Positions 1 through 7,329 are shown, counted from the first letter of the stretch. The stretch: DNA of 37,269 nt from Enterococcus sp. HY326 (GCF_026157065.1 NZ_JANLGQ010000011.1:1-37269), one strand, 5' to 3'. The notes: a model not told the origin generated them from the sequence alone. Made by a program: numbers and translations.

Positions 1-1
1 A

Positions 2-241
2 AGAAAATTGTTTGAAATATTATCCAATGAAAAGGGAGGATTTCTCACGCGAAAAGAAGTTGCCCAACGAATGTGGAATGGTCAACCGACAAGTTCACAC
101 TTGGCGCAACTTTCTCAAATTGTTAGTAGGATTCGCCTGAAATTTGCTCGATATGGATTTACAGAACAAAGTATCGAAACACACTGGAAAAAAGGCTATA
201 GAGTTTCAGACGAAATAGACCCATTTAACAATATAAATTGA
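2..241 (+). CDS. C-terminal part of a winged-helix (Trans_reg_C/OmpR-type) transcriptional regulator, 5'-truncated by the window edge
   Basis: The frame is open from base 2 to a TAA at 241 and reads RKLFEILSNEKGGFLTRKE at its start. The pattern of a leucine-rich helix, 'GGFLTRKEVAQRMW', a recognition helix ('LAQLSQIVSRIRLKF') and a closing 'HWKKGYRVS' wing is that of the OmpR/PhoB-type winged helix, which binds DNA and usually ends a response regulator or stand-alone activator. No receiver domain is visible because the gene enters from outside the window; the TTG at 8 has no ribosome binding site and is probably not the start. A strong terminator follows within 3 bases. Its target genes cannot be inferred. 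Confidence 0.7.
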   Translation, partial: RKLFEILSNEKGGFLTRKEVAQRMWNGQPTSSHLAQLSQIVSRIRLKFARYGFTEQSIETHWKKGYRVSDEIDPFNNIN

Positions 242-243
242 AA

Positions 244-290
244 AGAGAACCTGTTTTGGGATTTTATCCCAAAGTAGGGCTCTTTTTATT
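244..290 (+). terminator. Rho-independent terminator of the winged-helix regulator
   Basis: AGAG, CCT and TTGGGA pair with TCCCAA, AGG and CTCT around a short TTTA loop, followed by TTTTTATTT. It sits 3 bases after the regulator stop codon. Confidence 0.8.
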
Positions 291-321
291 TAGTTTATAT
301 AAATTTTACAATCTCATATAG

Positions 322-522
322 ATTACCCGCGGAGAAATTAATAAAGGTAAAACATTTTCTTTAGTGGGTGAATCAGGGTCAGGTAAAACAACTATAGGAC
401 GTGCTGTTGTGGGTTTGGACAGTGTGATCCATGGGGATATAATATTTGATAATAAAAAGATTAACCAAAAATTGTCCAAAGAATACATGGAAAGTAAAAT
501 TGGTGTTAGTATCAAATCTTAG
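322..522 (+). pseudogene. Fragment of an OppF/OppD-type peptide ABC transporter ATPase
   Basis: An open stretch on the plus strand reads [26 protein letters not shown] in overlapping pieces, with the Walker A motif GESGSGKT at about 361-384, followed by '[17 protein letters not shown]'. This is the N-terminal third of an oligopeptide-transporter ATPase (OppF/AppF class). It has no start codon (a TAG lies just upstream at 319-321) and ends where the family would reach the Q-loop, at the point where an IS3-family remnant begins. The Q-loop, signature motif and Walker B are all absent, so it is a non-functional scar of an ancestral transporter operon. Confidence 0.8.
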
Positions 523-972
523 ACAGCTTTTCGTAGAGACAAGAATAAATTAAACTTATCTACGAGAGGATCAATTTTTATGACCCGATATGAAGAAAAT
601 TTTAAACAGATGATTGTTGAACTGAATCAAACTGGACGTTCTGTTCGAGGTTGGCGAAAGAATATGGCTTATCTGAAGCAACGATTTACAAATGGAAGAA
701 TTTATATTTACCTGATCAGTCCACAGGACTGACTGGAAAAGAAGTGGCTGAACTGAGAAAAGAAAATGCTCGTTTGAAAGAGGAACTTGAAACCTTAAAA
801 AAAGCCGCAGCCATGTTCTCACGGAAAACCTAAATTCGCTTGTTCAATTTATTGAAAACTGGTGTAAGGATTACACTGTTTCTTTGTTGTGTCGGTTATT
901 AGAAATCCCTAGAAGTGTCTATTATTTTTATAAGAACAAACCATTTACAGTTACAGAAATCAGAAATAATAA
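519..972 (+). mobile_element. IS3-family insertion sequence remnant, left end to start of orfB
   Basis: The left end reads TTAGACAGCTTTTCGTAGAG, resembling the TGAGACAG-type ends of IS3-family elements, including the complete copy near the right end of this window. It contains a frameshifted orfA (580-833) and the beginning of orfB in the frame from 833 ('LVQFIENWCKDYTVSLLCRLL', 'PRSVYYFYKN'), the usual OrfB N-terminus. OrfB stops making sense at about 972, exactly where the MITE-like element starts, so the right half of the IS is lost. It is a different IS3-family element from the one at 35783-37003, since the OrfA proteins are clearly distinct. Confidence 0.75.
580..833 (+). pseudogene. IS3-family orfA with a one-base frameshift
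   Basis: The gene starts at ATG 580 after GAGAGGATC. Residues MTRYEENFKQMIVELNQTG and 'RSVRG' lead into a helix-turn-helix that continues in another frame as 'LAKEYGLSEATIYKWK', then the leucine-zipper region 'ELRKENARLKEELETLKKA', ending with 'MFSRKT'. Joining the two frames requires one extra T near 649-651 (GGT TTG instead of GGTTG), so the copy has lost one T. OrfA normally supplies the DNA-binding half of the OrfAB transposase made by -1 frameshifting. With the frameshift and the truncated orfB this copy cannot transpose. Confidence 0.8.
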
Positions 973-1270
973 TGTAAAGGGCCACAATAAAATGTAGGAA
1001 AAAGGGCATTGAAAATATAGATTTTTGGCCATTAATAATTGTCTATTTAATCCAAATTTCATTATAGAATCTGGTCTAACTTGACTAGGAACCTTCTAAA
1101 GGTGTGATGTACGCCTTTAAAAAGCCTGAGCGGAAAGGATGCGGATCAGCCAAAGGCTATCACACCTTAGTTCCAAGTAAAGTTATACCTAATATAGTGT
1201 TATTAAACGTACTTACATCTAATCTGCTTTTCATTGGCCTAAAACCTACATCTTTTTTTGGCCTTTTACA
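973..1270 (+). mobile_element. MITE-like non-autonomous element, copy A (298 bp)
   Basis: The element begins TGTAAAGGGCCA and ends GGCCTTTTACA, which are imperfect terminal inverted repeats with TGT/ACA tips. Close to each end there are two or three short repeats containing TGTAGG spaced about 22-25 bp. The centre holds a long hairpin in which AAGGTGTGAT at about 1096 pairs with ATCACACCTT, with GCCTTT/AAAGGC nested inside. A copy of the same length and about 94% identity (counted by eye) lies inverted at 4655-4952. No transposase is encoded. TGT/ACA tips with repeated binding motifs are typical of Mu/Tn7/IS1202-type DDE transposons; that affiliation is an inference. I see no obvious target-site duplication. 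Confidence 0.65.
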
Positions 1271-1379
1271 CTTAGGATTGAGTGGGGCCGAAATTTTAGA
1301 TTCAATTTAAGGCTTACACGCTCACATACCATAGCAAAAAAAATGATTGTTTCTTAAATTTGGAGGATTGGTTGAGTTC

Positions 1380-1408
1380 TTGAGATTCATCTGATAAAAT
1401 GCTATAAT
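1380..1408 (+). promoter_or_regulatory. Promoter of a putative small RNA
   Basis: TTGAGA (1380-1385) and TATAAT (1403-1408) are separated by 17 bp, close to the sigma-A consensus. Transcription would start near 1415, 25 bp before a strong terminator hairpin. Confidence 0.65.
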
Positions 1409-1414
1409 TAGTTT

Positions 1415-1480
1415 GCAAATGAAAATCAAGTGTAACACTAAACCCCTAGAGAAGTCGGATTCTCTAGGGGTTTCTTTGTG
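1415..1480 (+). ncRNA. Putative ~65-nt small RNA or terminated leader
   Basis: Between the good promoter and about 1480 lies an unpaired 5' part (GCAAATGAAAATCAAGTG) and a perfect hairpin in which AAACCCCTAGAGAA at 1440-1453 pairs with TTCTCTAGGGGTTT, followed by CTTT. The 5' segment recurs at 1559-1590 (GCAAATGAAAA, TCAAGTGTAACAC). It could be a free-standing small RNA or an attenuated leader, but no gene in the same direction follows: the next gene is on the opposite strand. The rest of 1481-1675 holds only this partial repeat and a weak TTCTTG/CAAGAA inverted repeat. Confidence 0.45.
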
Positions 1481-1675
1481 GGCTACTGTCTCCTTAAGGC
1501 AGTTTTACTTCTTGTTTTTGGTATTTAGCCAATACTCAAATAGTCCAACAAGAAGGGGGCAAATGAAAAATTCAATCAAGTGTAACACCTCCTTCCAGTC
1601 GCAAGACTGTCGGATAGGCAACGCTTTATTATATCTTAATCAATCATGCTTCTCTATAGTAAATAATCGAGCTAA

Positions 1676-2233
1676 CTAGATTTGAAGCTTTTTCGCTTTC
1701 TCCCGATATAAAGTGGCCACGCTGATGCCGGTTTTTTTAGAAACTTCTTTGGTCGTGTGCTTTTTCAATAATTCCATTGCTAACTCTAACTGGTCTTTGC
1801 TGAATTTTTTTGGTCGGCCTTCTCTGAAATTTGGATTTAGCTTGGCAAGAGCTTTTCCTTCCTGTGTTCGCTCCACGATCATATCTCGTTCAAATTCTGC
1901 AAATGCCAGCATTTGAGTAAGTATTAATCGACCAGTTGGTGTATTTTCGATGATACCCATATTTAATATGTGAACCTTAACACCATTTTTGAAAAGTTCT
2001 TGAACGGTATTCAATCCCTGAATTGTTGACCTGGCAAATCTATCTAATTTGGTAACGATTAACGTATCGCCTTCATGGATATTTTCTAATAACTGCTGAA
2101 ATTCTTTTCGTTCAATTTTTGTTCCTGTATATTTTTCAGTATAAATTTTGTCGCAGCCCTGGTTGGTCAATGCAATAATTTGTGTTTCTAAATCTTGGCC
2201 CCAGGTACTTACACGAGCATAACCATAAATCAT
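1676..2233 (-). CDS. Serine recombinase (resolvase/invertase family), 185 aa
   Basis: A small serine recombinase that would cut and rejoin DNA at a short crossover site through a covalent 5'-phosphoserine. The N-terminus [18 protein letters not shown] contains the catalytic Ser in YARVST; '[15 protein letters not shown]' and '[19 protein letters not shown]' are the conserved catalytic-core and dimerisation segments, and the C-terminus ('[18 protein letters not shown]') is the helix-turn-helix. The length is full for the Tn3-resolvase/Hin group. No transposase of the Tn3 family is nearby; the gene stands alone between the inverted MITE-like copies, so it may serve plasmid dimer resolution or an inversion system. 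A res/crossover site would be expected in the AT-rich 2234-2310 stretch upstream of its start. Confidence 0.92.
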   Translation of the reverse strand: MIYGYARVSTWGQDLETQIIALTNQGCDKIYTEKYTGTKIERKEFQQLLENIHEGDTLIVTKLDRFARSTIQGLNTVQELFKNGVKVHILNMGIIENTPTGRLILTQMLAFAEFERDMIVERTQEGKALAKLNPNFREGRPKKFSKDQLELAMELLKKHTTKEVSKKTGISVATLYREKAKKLQI

Positions 2234-2310
2234 GAAAATCTGCCTACTTTCTACTCCATTTATGAGAGTAAGATATGATAGTTAAGTAACCCTTATTCTA
2301 CCACAGTAAA

Positions 2311-2349
2311 AAAAAGCTATCAATACTTCTAAGTTTTGATAGCTTTTTT
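2311..2349 (-). terminator. Bidirectional-looking terminator downstream of the 2509-2862 gene
   Basis: AAAAAGCTATCAA pairs with TTGATAGCTTTTTT around a short loop; A-runs and T-runs on both sides make it usable in either direction. It lies downstream of the minus-strand gene ending at 2509 and upstream of the recombinase start, so it would insulate the two. Confidence 0.7.
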
Positions 2350-2508
2350 GCATAACCATTTAATATACTTAGGATAATCGACATTATGTGAATTTAGCGG
2401 TTAAATAACTTAAAAAAACTTAACGGAATAAGATAGCAAAAAGGTAACATATCATCTACGTCTATTACCTGCTTGATTCATTTAGAAGAGTTTTTATTAT
2501 TCTTTAGT

Positions 2509-2862
2509 TTACTCGAAGATAGACGACAATGGTAAAACTACACCCTCAAAAAGTGTAGCCACAGCTAACGCCTGCTTATATTCTTCAAAATGATAAGCAT
2601 TTTGTTCTACTGATGACAAGATGCAACCTAACGGATTTTCTTTTGTAGCACTGAATCGTTCAAAATAAGAAGACGATGTGAGAATCCCTTTGACGACCCA
2701 CAATCTTTCTTTTACATCATTATTATTATGCAAAGCAGGCATAATAATTTTCATGGCATGTTCATAACCTCTAATAAATTCTTCCGCTGTTGGAGTAACT
2801 TCATTTTTTTTTTCCTTCATCCGCTCATATTCTAGTATTAATGTTGTATAAGTTGTATCCAT
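2509..2862 (-). CDS. Hypothetical protein, 117 aa
   Basis: I do not recognise the family. The protein starts MDTTYTTLILEYERMKEKK, is predicted largely helical and cytoplasmic, and has no membrane segment or signal peptide. It is supported as a real gene by a good promoter on the minus strand (TTGTAA, 17 bp, TATAAC at about 2890-2915) and a GAGG ribosome binding site 8 bases before the ATG at 2862. It is divergent from the Mga-like regulator at 3086, sharing the 220-bp intergenic region, so the regulator may control it, though that is inference. A terminator lies about 160 bp downstream. Confidence 0.65.
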   Translation of the reverse strand: MDTTYTTLILEYERMKEKKNEVTPTAEEFIRGYEHAMKIIMPALHNNNDVKERLWVVKGILTSSSYFERFSATKENPLGCILSSVEQNAYHFEEYKQALAVATLFEGVVLPLSSIFE

Positions 2863-3085
2863 AGTAAGACCTCATTTCATTAATTTGTTATAATACAATT
2901 GAAGAATTTTTACAAAAAGAAAACTCTTCTAAATAAATCGTGATGTTCTAAAATTATATTTAAATCCTAGCATTACGCTATCATCCAATAAAGTATATAT
3001 GATAGAAATTTTAGAAATTTATCCACACAATGCCATTTTAAGAAAGCGCTATCAGTTTATTTGATAGAGAAAAGAGGTTTTTTAA

Positions 3086-4522
3086 ATGAAAATAATTTTA
3101 AGCAACAGTATGACACGTCGCGTATTATTATTCACCTGTCTAGCTAACACTTTCAGAACTATACCGATTTCCTACCTTGCTGAAAAATTTCATACTTCTA
3201 AACAAACTATCATTTCTGACTTGGACTATTTACAATCTAACTGGCCTCATATCATTCGCTTAGAAGTCCTATCTGGGGAAGGGATTCGCTTGATTGAAGA
3301 AGACTCTTCCAGCATCCTTGAGGTGTACCAAGATATTCTGAAAGACTCTCAAGAATACCAATTACTTGAGGGAATGTTTTTAGAACCAGAACACACGGGT
3401 CGCTACTGGGAAACGAAATTATTTCTCAGCACATCTACATTATATCGAATTACAAGGCGAATTACGTCTGCATTACGAGAACAAGACATTTTTTTAACAA
3501 CCAAGCCATATCAACTTAACTCTACAAACGAAGTCGCTCTCCGGTATTTTTTTAGGACTTATTTTTATGAGTGCTATGGATCAGGAGAATGGCCATTTGA
3601 CTTTGATAAAGATGAAATTATACACTTATTAAGACAAGTGAGTGCAGATTTTGAGTTAAATTTGAATGAGGTACAGCTAACAAAGTATTCATATCTTATT
3701 GCTGTAAGTCTAATCAGAATCTCTCAAGGGTACTATAGCAAAAAAAAACAAGTGACAAATTTAAATTCGTTGCCTTTTTTAGCTTATATGACACCTATTC
3801 ATACTCTCACACAAAACTATCAGTTTGATGACCAAAAACTATGGATTGAGGATTTTTTGAGCATGCTGTTTTGGTGGAAGGAACCATGGAAAGATGAAAA
3901 GCAAGCCACTTTGGTACGGCAAGCAGGAATGGAGTTTATTCAGCGTTTAAGTGATGATGTGACTATTTCTATAGATAATTCCAGCAATAAAAAAATCCAA
4001 CAAAGCTTTGTCGAGTCGTGGTTAAAAGCACAACTGTATCCTTATCCTCGGTATATTCTATATAACAGATATACTTTTTTGATTCGACCCCTAAAGTTAC
4101 GGTATAACCATTTCTACCAAAGGATGGAAGAGACGTTTTCGAATACCTTAATTCAGTATGAATTAGATTGGTTGGACACAACGAAAGAAGAATTTTACTT
4201 TTACGTCTTTATGCTTTGGAAGAACTTAATAAATGAATTGGAAAGCAGATCTCACTATATGTCATTTGGAATTTTAACTGACTTGGGGTATGAGCACGGA
4301 GAATTTCTCTGTTCTGTCCTTCGTCACTATTTACCGGTGACAGCGAAGTTTACAAATATGGGAAGTGAATACTTGTTATTACCAAAGTCCACACCTATTC
4401 CACCATTTGATATTTACATTTCTAACTATGTATTACCTAATACACCTTTAGAGAAACAATATATAATTGCTGACATTCCTACAGAAAAAAATATTCATGA
4501 TTTACAGAAGATAGTTACCTAA
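3086..4522 (+). CDS. Mga/AtxA-family transcriptional regulator (PRD-containing virulence-regulator type), 478 aa
   Basis: The N-terminal 60 residues ('RVLLFTCLANTFRTIPISYL', 'AEKFHTSKQTIISDLDYL') form the HTH_Mga winged-helix pair. The middle is all-helical, as in the PRD domains of Mga and AtxA, and the last ~90 residues ('SFGILTDLGYEHGEFLCSV') resemble the EIIB-like end of the family. Length (about 480-500 aa) is normal for Mga/AtxA/MafR proteins, which activate surface-protein and metabolic genes in streptococci, bacilli and enterococci. Ribosome binding site AAGAGG precedes ATG 3086. Tight neighbours are the divergent 117-aa gene and, downstream, a terminator and the inverted MITE-like copy. 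Its targets are unknown; the secreted sortase-like gene at 5211 is a candidate only by proximity. Confidence 0.85.
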   Translation: MKIILSNSMTRRVLLFTCLANTFRTIPISYLAEKFHTSKQTIISDLDYLQSNWPHIIRLEVLSGEGIRLIEEDSSSILEVYQDILKDSQEYQLLEGMFLEPEHTGRYWETKLFLSTSTLYRITRRITSALREQDIFLTTKPYQLNSTNEVALRYFFRTYFYECYGSGEWPFDFDKDEIIHLLRQVSADFELNLNEVQLTKYSYLIAVSLIRISQGYYSKKKQVTNLNSLPFLAYMTPIHTLTQNYQFDDQKLWIEDFLSMLFWWKEPWKDEKQATLVRQAGMEFIQRLSDDVTISIDNSSNKKIQQSFVESWLKAQLYPYPRYILYNRYTFLIRPLKLRYNHFYQRMEETFSNTLIQYELDWLDTTKEEFYFYVFMLWKNLINELESRSHYMSFGILTDLGYEHGEFLCSVLRHYLPVTAKFTNMGSEYLLLPKSTPIPPFDIYISNYVLPNTPLEKQYIIADIPTEKNIHDLQKIVT

Positions 4523-4598
4523 GTTAGTTGAGAAAATGTGTAAGTAGGTAATTAAATTTTCTGATTTACAAGTTCACACTACACTTTATGTAAATTAA

Positions 4599-4629
4599 AA
4601 GCGAGCTCTCTCTGAGCTTGTTTTTTTTT
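4599..4629 (+). terminator. Terminator of the Mga-like gene
   Basis: AAGCGAGCTC pairs (with two G-T pairs) with GAGCTTGTTT and is followed by a run of nine T. A related hairpin preceded by the same TATGTAAATTAA sequence occurs at 35389-35436. Confidence 0.75.
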
Positions 4630-4654
4630 CTAAAGAATCACAATAAAATGTAAG

Positions 4655-4952
4655 TGTAAAAGGCGAAAAAAAGATGTAGGTTTTGGGCCAATGAAAAGCA
4701 GATTAGATGTAGGTACGTTTAATAACACTATATTAGGTATAACTTTACTTGGAACTAAGGTGTGATAGCCTTTGGCTGAGCCGCATACTTTCCGCTTAGG
4801 CTTTTTAAAGGCGTACATCACACCTTTAGAAGGTCCCTAGTCAAGTTATACCGGATTCTATAATAAAATTTGGATTAAATAGACAATTATTAATGGGCGA
4901 AAACCTACATTTTCAATGCCCTTTTTCCTACATTTTTTCGTGGCCCTTTACA
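4655..4952 (-). mobile_element. MITE-like non-autonomous element, copy B (298 bp), inverted relative to copy A
   Basis: On the minus strand it starts at 4952 with TGTAAAGGGCCACG and ends at 4655 with CGCCTTTTACA. It has the same length as copy A at 973-1270, with about 17 differences by eye, several of which sit in the TGTAGG-type repeats near one end. The central hairpin (AAGGTGTGAT / ATCACACCTT) is intact in both copies. Together with copy A it brackets the recombinase, unknown and Mga-like genes as a 3.4-kb cassette. Confidence 0.65.
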
Positions 4953-4993
4953 TGGAAGAAAGGATAGGCATAAACATGAGCTAAAAAAAAGAC

Positions 4994-5092
4994 TTAGAAA
5001 GAGTCCTGTCCCTCGTAGATTTGTTTTTCGATGCATTCAATTTTTAACTTTGCTTCTAAAAATTGAACAAGTCTTGGTGTGATTCGCTTTGT
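4994..5092 (-). pseudogene. Possible C-terminal gene remnant
   Basis: A minus-strand open stretch ends with 'RLVQFLEAKLKIECIEKQ' and 'IYEGQDSF' before a TAA. The composition looks like a genuine charged, helical protein end, but there is no start codon or ribosome binding site, and an in-frame stop precedes it. I cannot name the parent gene. The surrounding 4953-5210 stretch holds nothing else I can support except the likely promoter region of the sortase-like gene. Confidence 0.3.
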
Positions 5093-5210
5093 TCAAATAG
5101 TATGTTGAACAAATAATATGTGAACTACTACTTTGGTTTTCATCCGACTTATACTTCGTACATAAGTTTTAGATGACTTAATACTCAAGAAAATCGGGGG
5201 AGAACAAGGT

Positions 5211-6206
5211 ATGATAAATCGCTACAAACAATTGATGGTATTAGGAATGGTAGTAGTTACAGGTGTATTTATTTCAGGCGGGTGCTTAGCTTATGCATCT
5301 TTAGAACCAACGAAAACAGTAGAAGCGACGACCACATTGTCTAATGAAGAACCTACCATTATATCTGAAAATGTACCAACTTCAGACGAAACTTATTCAG
5401 ATAATGTTGCCCCTGTTTTTGCCTCCTCTGATGTAACAATAAATCAAGGAGCCGGTATTGACGTATTAGATGGAGTAACTGCAACTGATAATGTGGATGG
5501 CGATCTTACCAGTCAGATTCAGAGCAGTGGAACAGTCGATACTTCGATTCCTGGAACCTATACAGTTGATTTGTCTGTAACCGATACAGCTGGGAATATT
5601 AGTACAGCTACCAAGACGATTACTGTGAATGAGCTATCAACAGTGGCTTCGAATGAAGTAGCCACTCAGTCGGATACTGGAACGGATGATTCAACTACTT
5701 CTGTAACAACAGACTACAATGTAGATGCTTCGACAAGTGACACAAGTGCTACTAGTACAGAAACTGTTGTTAATCAAAGTTCTAGTACTAGTTATGCGGC
5801 AATGACCATGTACCTTAATGGAATAGCTATATCTTACCAAAATGGTGGAGAGGGTAGTGGTCAAAGTATAATCGATAGTAACTCAAGTATTGTTTCAACG
5901 TGGGGTGGAGCAACTACACAATCCGGTTCAGACGGACTAAACACCCACTTTATTGGGCATAATACAGGTGCGTTCTCCAGTTTATCGAATTTAGGCTCTG
6001 GTAGTCAAATTGTTGTGACAGATGCAAACGGCACCCCTACGACATATACAGTATCTTCAATATTCCAAGTAGATGATTCAGGATATGGCATATCTGATGG
6101 AGTGGATTATTGGGATACAATAACAGGCACAGGTGGGGGCGAAAGGATTACTCTTCAAACATGTATCACAGATTCAACAAATCTTATTGTAGTTGCGTAT
6201 GCGTAA
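5211..6206 (+). CDS. Secreted Ig-like domain protein with a C-terminal sortase-type domain, 331 aa
   Basis: The N-terminal hydrophobic segment (about residues 8-28) ends in an AYA signal-peptidase I site. Residues ~66-141 ('NVAPVFASSDVTINQG', 'VDGDLTSQI', 'GTYTVDLSVTDTAGN') form a DUF5011/HYR-type Ig-like domain; a Ser/Thr-rich linker (~142-195) follows. Residues ~196-331 look like a sortase barrel, with His in THFIGH (H246/H250) and the cysteine of TLQTC (C318) before the final strand 'NLIVVAYA'. The usual catalytic Arg just before that last strand appears to be Asn (N324). Sortases join surface proteins to cell wall or each other, but are normally membrane-anchored; this one seems to be released. 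GGGGGAG lies upstream of ATG 5211. The transfer module's LPXTG protein could be a substrate; that is speculation. Confidence 0.75.
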   Translation: MINRYKQLMVLGMVVVTGVFISGGCLAYASLEPTKTVEATTTLSNEEPTIISENVPTSDETYSDNVAPVFASSDVTINQGAGIDVLDGVTATDNVDGDLTSQIQSSGTVDTSIPGTYTVDLSVTDTAGNISTATKTITVNELSTVASNEVATQSDTGTDDSTTSVTTDYNVDASTSDTSATSTETVVNQSSSTSYAAMTMYLNGIAISYQNGGEGSGQSIIDSNSSIVSTWGGATTQSGSDGLNTHFIGHNTGAFSSLSNLGSGSQIVVTDANGTPTTYTVSSIFQVDDSGYGISDGVDYWDTITGTGGGERITLQTCITDSTNLIVVAYA

Positions 6207-6284
6207 TGATTGATTTAACTCAACAAATTTTTAAGTTAGAATTTCTACATGATATTTGGAAAGAATCTATCTAAGTTCTATCTT

Positions 6285-6328
6285 AAAAAGCCACTCCCTG
6301 TGCAAACAAGCAGAAGGAGTGACTTTTT
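6285..6328 (+). terminator. Terminator after the sortase-like gene
   Basis: AAAAAG-c-CACTCC pairs with GGAGTG-a-CTTTTT. It is symmetric enough to work in both directions. The following 6329-6437 stretch has a TATAAT at about 6375 that may drive the next gene. Confidence 0.75.
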
Positions 6329-6501
6329 GATGTAGCCGTTTCGGAAACCATCATTTTGTGAGATGGAACCTTTTTATAATGTAGGTTATGTAAACTAGCT
6401 GTTTTTTTGAATTAAATAACAAAATGGGGTTTGGAGAATGGAAATTGGTAAGTTAATGATTTTTTTGAAATTAAAACTATTTATGATTCGGTTTCAAATA
6501 T

Positions 6502-6990
6502 ATGTTGAGGGTGACAGAAGCATATCTTAGAAAAAAGGATTATCGAATAAAAGAATTGATTGATTTTGATTTTGTATCGAAATTTTATGAGGATGCGTTA
6601 GATAGACCTAAAAATGAATATTTAAATTTTTTCTTTAGGAAAAAAACTTTTAATAATTTAAAAGAGGTAGAGCTGGATAAATTTCTTTATAATTATTATG
6701 CTTTTAAACAAAACATTGATAGCTCTAAGCAGTATTTCTCAATGAATATTACTGTTTTTATTGCTGTTTTTTTATCTGCACTATTGAATTTTGTATTGAA
6801 TTATTTAAATGAAAATCTTTCAGCCACAAATGGGAAGACAATAGTTTTTGCTTTATTAGTTGTACTTATTGGTGGGTCAATAATGTCGATAATTATATGG
6901 TGGTTGCAAATTTACAAACCGAATCAGCTTTTTACTGCTTATAATTATGTAGCAAGTTTATTGATTGAACAGGGGATTTTAGAAGAATAA
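6502..6990 (+). CDS. Hypothetical two-helix membrane protein, 162 aa
   Basis: I do not recognise the family. A charged, helical N-terminal part (~1-70, 'RKKDYRIKELIDFDFVSKFY') is followed by two membrane segments at about residues 75-97 and 112-137 and a short cytoplasmic tail. That layout recalls small SLATT-like membrane effectors, but I would not assign it. The start is uncertain: ATG 6502 lacks a good ribosome binding site, whereas ATG 6438, preceded by GGAG, opens a 30-codon frame that overlaps it in another phase and ends at 6530. Either the short frame is a leader peptide that couples translation, or the gene has suffered a frameshift near its start. The gene is AT-richer than the transfer module. 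Confidence 0.5.
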   Translation: MLRVTEAYLRKKDYRIKELIDFDFVSKFYEDALDRPKNEYLNFFFRKKTFNNLKEVELDKFLYNYYAFKQNIDSSKQYFSMNITVFIAVFLSALLNFVLNYLNENLSATNGKTIVFALLVVLIGGSIMSIIIWWLQIYKPNQLFTAYNYVASLLIEQGILEE

Positions 6991-7026
6991 GATGTAAATA
7001 TAATTGCAATTTTTGTTAAAAAAATA

Positions 7027-7035
7027 TGGTATACT
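7027..7035 (+). promoter_or_regulatory. Extended -10 promoter of the type I toxin mRNA
   Basis: TGGTATACT is an extended -10 element; TTGCAA lies 20 bp upstream of the hexamer. The transcript would start near 7042 and carry an ~88-nt leader before the toxin start. Confidence 0.55.
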
Positions 7036-7129
7036 TGCGAAGTAGAAAAGTGAAAAGATGGTGGCTAATCTCTTGAAAAAGGGGTGAATGCCTATGGTTC
7101 ATAGCTTTATCCCTAGAAGGGAGTAGCGT

Positions 7130-7216
7130 GTGACGACATTTGAAGCCTTACAACTGATGATCGCTTTTGCGACGTTGGTTTTGCTGATAGTTGATCATAA
7201 AAAGCCAAAAAAATAA
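7130..7216 (+). CDS. Small hydrophobic 'putative holin-like' type I toxin, 28 aa
   Basis: GTG 7130 opens the peptide MTTFEALQLMIAFATLVL followed by 'LIVDHKKPKK'. It has one membrane helix and a basic tail, the form of the TxpA-like/putative holin-like toxins of enterococci and lactobacilli, which damage the membrane when overproduced. The ribosome binding site is AGAAGGGAG with 5-6 nt spacing. The 3' end of the gene overlaps a convergent antisense RNA whose terminator hairpin begins at the stop codon. The out-of-phase GTG at 7128 is followed directly by TGA. The role is probably plasmid maintenance by post-segregational killing. Confidence 0.8.
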   Translation: MTTFEALQLMIAFATLVLLIVDHKKPKK

Positions 7217-7329
7217 CCATCTTCTAACTTTGGCGAGTTAAGATGGTTATAAAACTATTAAAAACGAAGCCACCGTCTTTTTAACGGTTCTACTTCAGGG
7301 GGGTTGTAAGCGCAACTTCCCTTTATTTA
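7207..7329 (-). ncRNA. Antisense RNA antitoxin of the holin-like toxin
   Basis: On the minus strand an extended -10 element TGCTATACT (7336-7344) directs transcription from about 7329. The RNA contains the small hairpin ACCGT-taaaaag-ACGGT and ends in a strong terminator in which ATAACCATCTT (7213-7223) pairs with AAGATGGTTAT (7240-7250), followed on that strand by seven T. It overlaps the last codons and whole 3' untranslated region of the toxin mRNA, the standard layout of convergent type I toxin-antitoxin pairs. The toxin mRNA probably ends at GGGTTGtaagcgCAACttCCC near 7300-7325. Confidence 0.7.

Noticed and set aside
1104..1310. 68-codon frame in MITE copy A and the matching 63-codon frame in copy B
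   Set aside because: It is encoded by the central hairpin and terminal repeats of the element; no start signals, and the ends diverge at the element border.
1413..1679. 88-codon frame over the small RNA and its partial repeat
   Set aside because: It passes straight through a perfect terminator hairpin and lacks a ribosome binding site; repeated 'IKCNT' residues come from the duplicated DNA segment.
4587..4629. Shared TATGTAAATTAA sequence at 4587 and 35389 as ends of one composite transposon
   Set aside because: Similarity covers only the terminator hairpins and a dozen bases upstream, with clear differences in the stems; too short to define an element.
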